Assembly (NCBI RefSeq): GCF_010211745.1
Contig: NZ_PDWQ01000001.1
Coordinates: 186,001-250,000 of the forward strand
From: Pseudoxanthomonas kalamensis DSM 18571
Lineage (GTDB): Bacteria; Pseudomonadota; Gammaproteobacteria; Xanthomonadales; Xanthomonadaceae
Length of the DNA stretch: 64,000 bases
Reading direction: 5' to 3'
Part shown: positions 61,427-64,000 of the stretch, piece after piece
Layout of the letters: each line of letters begins with the position of its first letter
Position numbering within the stretch: position 1 is the stretch's first letter
The notes under the pieces: generated by a model
Database searches by the model: none
The model's input: the letters and a program-made list of their open reading frames with translations, nothing else
Told to the model about the DNA's origin: nothing
Made by a program: the position numbers and the translations under genes

Positions 61427-62602
61427 TCAGTCCGGCGCGCGCAGCCGCGCCAGCAGCGAGACCAGCACGAACAGCAACATCGCGGCGCCGGCGTTGTGCA
61501 GCACCGCCACCGGCAGCGGCAGTGCCAGCTTGACGTTGAGGATGCCCAGCGACACCTGCGCCAGCAGCAGCACGACCAGCGCCGCCGCCCAGCCGCGCAG
61601 ACCGGGCGTGCGCAGCAGGCGCGTGGCCAGCCACAGCAGGTAGCCGAACACCGCCAGCGCCATCAGCCGGTGCGCCATCTGGATCGCGATGCGCGAAGCG
61701 CCGTCGAGCACGCCGCCTTCGTAGTCCACGCCGATCCCGCGCCACAGTACGAAGCCTTCGCGGAAATCCGCCGGCGGCCACCATTGGCCAACGCACTGCG
61801 GTAAGTTCTGCACACCCCAGCTGCCGGCGCCGCAGGATAGCGCCGCGTAGTTGGCGCTGACCCAGCCGCCGAGCGCGATCTGCACCCCCAGCAACAGCAG
61901 GCCCAGCAGCACCCAGCGCTTGAGCGTGCCGACCCCGGCCAGGTGGATCGGCAGGTTGGTGGCGCGCCAAGCCATCCACACCAGCAGGGCGAAGGTGGTC
62001 AGCCCGCCCAACAGGTGGCCCATCACCACCACCGGCTTCAGCAGCCAGGTCACCGTCCACATGCCCAGCAGGGCCTGGAAGATGATCACCGCCAAGGTCA
62101 GCGCCGCCGCGCGCGCCAGGTCCAGGTTCGACCAGCGCAGCGCCGCCGCCAACAGCACAGCCTCACCAAGCACGGCCAGCACCGAGGCCGCCGCGTGTTC
62201 GCCCTGCATGTACAGCGGGATGGCCACCCCGACCAGGCCCGCGGCCAGCAGCACCTGGGCCAGGCCCCAGCGGCGCCGACGCGCGGCCAGCAAGGCGATG
62301 ACCAGCACCAGCACGCCCAGCGTGCCGGCCAGCATGCGATGCACCTGTTCGCGCCAGGCCTTGTGGGTTTCGAACGGGCGGATCGCCGAGGCGGCGTGGT
62401 CGCTGACCTCCTGCGCCGCCTGCGGCCAGGTCGCGCGGCCATAGCAAGTCGGCCAGTCGGGACAGCTCAATCCGGCATCGGACAGGCGCACGAAGGCGCC
62501 GAACACGATCACGCACAGCGCCAGCAGGGTCGCCAGCCAGGCCAGCCGGTGCAGGTGCCGGTACATCACCGGCGGCTGGACGTTTTCGACGGGTTCGCTC
62601 AT
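61427..62602 (-). CDS. ctaA: Haem A synthase (COX15/CtaA)
   Basis: A 391-residue membrane protein with eight hydrophobic segments that oxidises haem O to haem [20 protein letters not shown] near residue 47 and the QVHRMLAG and [12 protein letters not shown] His motifs, which hold the haem ligands, are present. A Cys pair ([14 protein letters not shown]) is in a periplasmic loop. Twelve bases separate its stop from the ctaB start; the two are surely co-transcribed. Start at [18 protein letters not shown] twelve residues later is another candidate. Confidence 0.94.
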   Translation of the reverse strand: MSEPVENVQPPVMYRHLHRLAWLATLLALCVIVFGAFVRLSDAGLSCPDWPTCYGRATWPQAAQEVSDHAASAIRPFETHKAWREQVHRMLAGTLGVLVLVIALLAARRRRWGLAQVLLAAGLVGVAIPLYMQGEHAAASVLAVLGEAVLLAAALRWSNLDLARAAALTLAVIIFQALLGMWTVTWLLKPVVVMGHLLGGLTTFALLVWMAWRATNLPIHLAGVGTLKRWVLLGLLLLGVQIALGGWVSANYAALSCGAGSWGVQNLPQCVGQWWPPADFREGFVLWRGIGVDYEGGVLDGASRIAIQMAHRLMALAVFGYLLWLATRLLRTPGLRGWAAALVVLLLAQVSLGILNVKLALPLPVAVLHNAGAAMLLFVLVSLLARLRAPD

Positions 62603-62615
62603 CGCCGCTCGGGCC

Positions 62616-63191
62616 TCACATCAGTTTCAGCAGCCGAGCCATGTCGGCCCGCAGGTCGGCCGGATCGAAGCCGGGCGCGTAGCGCAGGATGACGAAGCCA
62701 TTCGGATCGACGATGTACACCGGCACCCCGGCCGTTTCGCCGGTGCGCGGAAGTTTCTGCAGCCAGTCGGCATCGGCCGGCAGCGAACGCCAGGCCTCCG
62801 CCGAAGCGCCGCGCGGGTCCGGCAACGGCCCGGTCCACAGGATGTGCACGCGATCGGCCTCGCGCCCGAACAGTTGCCAGACCTTGTCCAGGTCGGTGGC
62901 GGTCGCCCGGCAGCCGGCATCGCAATCGGCCGGGGCCAGCGCGACCAGCCGCCACAACCGCTGCTGCGGCTGCCACGGATACTCGCTGCCATCGGCCAGC
63001 CTGGGGGTTTCGGCACGCAGGTCGAGATAGGGCTTCAGCCATTGGCCCTTGTTGCGGGTGCCTTGCGGCGCCATCTGCAACCAGCCCAGCACCATCGCCA
63101 GCAGGATCGGACCAAGGAACAGGGCGAGCAGGGCCAGCAGGCCCCAGCGCCCGCGGCGCCGTCCGGCCGCAGCATCGGGAGTCGAAGTCAT
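62616..63191 (-). CDS. Thioredoxin-like membrane protein of cytochrome oxidase assembly locus
   Basis: A 191-residue protein with a single N-terminal membrane segment (LLALLALFLGPILLAMVLG, residues 18-36) and a periplasmic domain with weak thioredoxin/SCO resemblance: ADCDAGCRATATDLDKV has a CxxxC pair, and GVPVYIVDPNGFVILRYAPGFD matches the cis-Pro and C-terminal strands of SCO-like folds. Its location between surf1 and ctaA suggests a role in oxidase or CuA-site assembly. Its start overlaps the surf1 stop by 4 bp. Confidence 0.75.
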   Translation of the reverse strand: MTSTPDAAAGRRRGRWGLLALLALFLGPILLAMVLGWLQMAPQGTRNKGQWLKPYLDLRAETPRLADGSEYPWQPQQRLWRLVALAPADCDAGCRATATDLDKVWQLFGREADRVHILWTGPLPDPRGASAEAWRSLPADADWLQKLPRTGETAGVPVYIVDPNGFVILRYAPGFDPADLRADMARLLKLM

Positions 63192-63925
63192 GGCGGCATT
63201 TTCTCATGCCTGCCGCGGCCCCGCAGGCTCAGCAGCAAGGCGGTGACCAGCACCGTCAGCGCCAGCCCGAACCACTGCACCGCATAGCCCAGGTGCCGCT
63301 GCGGCGGCAATGTGTTCGGCAATACGTCCAGATCGCGCGCATAGCCCAGCGGCAGCGTTGGATCCAGTCGCAAGACCCGTGGCGGCAGCGCCGGCACGCC
63401 CAGCGCGGCCGGCAGGCCGGGCGCCGTCAGGCTGGTGGCCAGCCACTGGCCGCCGGGCTGGGCGTCGGCGACCGCACTGGCGATGCCGGCCGACGGCGGC
63501 GGCAACAGCAGGCCCGCCAGCCGCTGCGCACCGGCTGGTCGCGCGATCTCGGGCAGCTGACGGTCGGCCGGCAATGGCAGCCAGCCCAGTTCCACCAAGA
63601 GTGGCGTCCCGACATCGGGCACGAACAACCGGTAGGCGCGCACACCGGCGCGGCCTTCGCGCAACTGGTTGTCCAGCAGCACGGCCGGCGCGTCGGCGAA
63701 GTGCCCGTTGCCCGCGACCCAGTCGTACTCATGGGCACGGACAGCATCGGCCGCCAGCGCCATCGGTTGCGGCCGGCGTTCGGCCAGCACCTGCTGCACT
63801 GCCGCCAGCATCGCTTCCTTCTGCTTCGCCCGGCCCAGTTGCCAGATGCCGAGGCTGCAGAACAACGCGATGCCCGCCAGCGCCAGCATCCAGCCGAACC
63901 ACAGGCGGCTTCGGTGCCCGCTCAC
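63188..63925 (-). CDS. SURF1 family cytochrome oxidase biogenesis protein
   Basis: A 245-residue protein with two membrane segments at its ends (LWFGWMLALAGIALFCSLGIWQLGR near residue 8-32, seen as FCSLGIWQLGRAKQKE, and WFGLALTVLVTALLL near residue 220) around a periplasmic domain, as in SURF1/Shy1. The GxWQLxRxxxK motif at the first segment, LVELGWLP and HLGYAVQWFGLA are family marks. It helps insert haem A into oxidase subunit I. The start is GTG at 63925. Confidence 0.9.
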   Translation of the reverse strand: MSGHRSRLWFGWMLALAGIALFCSLGIWQLGRAKQKEAMLAAVQQVLAERRPQPMALAADAVRAHEYDWVAGNGHFADAPAVLLDNQLREGRAGVRAYRLFVPDVGTPLLVELGWLPLPADRQLPEIARPAGAQRLAGLLLPPPSAGIASAVADAQPGGQWLATSLTAPGLPAALGVPALPPRVLRLDPTLPLGYARDLDVLPNTLPPQRHLGYAVQWFGLALTVLVTALLLSLRGRGRHEKMPP

Positions 63926-64000
63926 GCCGCGCTTCCGGCAGGCTGCAATAATGGCGTCACACGCACCGGCAGCCGAGGCACGATGACACCATGAGCGATT
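63926..64000. other. Window end, incomplete
   Basis: The last 75 bases upstream of surf1 contain an ATG at 63991 on the plus strand with only three codons visible, and no clear coding in the minus direction. Nothing can be called. Confidence 0.4.

Noticed and set aside
1-64000. CRISPR arrays, tRNA, rRNA, prophage or complete insertion sequence
   Set aside because: No regularly spaced repeats, clover-leaf CCA ends, phage structural genes or transposases were seen in reading both strands.

Overview
The window is about 64 kb of GC-rich chromosome from a gammaproteobacterium, most likely the family Xanthomonadaceae/Lysobacteraceae (Xanthomonas, Lysobacter, Luteimonas or a relative). This rests on the N-acetylglucosamine (nag) gene cluster with its LacI-type NagR and TonB receptors, on attC sites resembling those of Xanthomonas chromosomal integrons as I remember them, and on Xanthomonad-like intergenic palindromes. 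No tRNA, rRNA, CRISPR array or intact insertion sequence was recognised.

0-12.7 kb is housekeeping and cell-envelope DNA: the 3' end of a GH13 glycosidase, engB, cytochrome c4, two DsbA-family proteins, a nuclease-fold hydrolase, a TauE/SafE permease, a soluble lytic transglycosylase and cca. An integron-like gene cassette with an attC site follows, then a proteasome-like Anbu peptidase, a MidA-type methyltransferase and a VanZ-like protein.

12.8-36.9 kb is a large amino-sugar island. It holds an apparently exported MurQ/GKRP-like SIS protein, three GH20 hexosaminidases (two are tandem paralogues), a NamZ-type exo-muramidase, two TonB-dependent receptors, a Glk-type sugar kinase, nagP, nagR, nagB-II, nagA, a lipoprotein amidase and nagX. 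A coherent route can be read: outer-membrane uptake of chitin or peptidoglycan fragments, periplasmic trimming, inner-membrane transport by NagP, then phosphorylation, deacetylation and deamination. A perfect 16-bp palindrome between nagK and nagP is the likely NagR operator. The segment from about 24 to 28.6 kb (one GH20 and one receptor) is visibly poorer in GC than its neighbours.

36.9-48 kb has a PQQ-type sugar dehydrogenase, a GFA protein, an RhlE helicase, small accessory proteins, an ATP-grasp/alpha-E pair, and pterin/folate genes (pteridine reductase, HPPK-like, folB) with an MscS channel between them. 48-53.3 kb is the tsaD / rpsU-yqeY / dnaG region, carrying a frameshifted SEC-C gene, a GNAT acetyltransferase and D-lactate dehydrogenase. 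Immediately after the dnaG stop lies a second integron-like cassette with attC, flanked by a 7-bp direct repeat.

53.7-60.4 kb encodes a three-gene transglutaminase / ATP-grasp-alpha-E / transglutaminase-DUF2126 system, the families often associated with Anbu. 60.5-63.9 kb encodes cytochrome oxidase assembly proteins (CtaB, CtaA, a thioredoxin-like membrane protein, SURF1).
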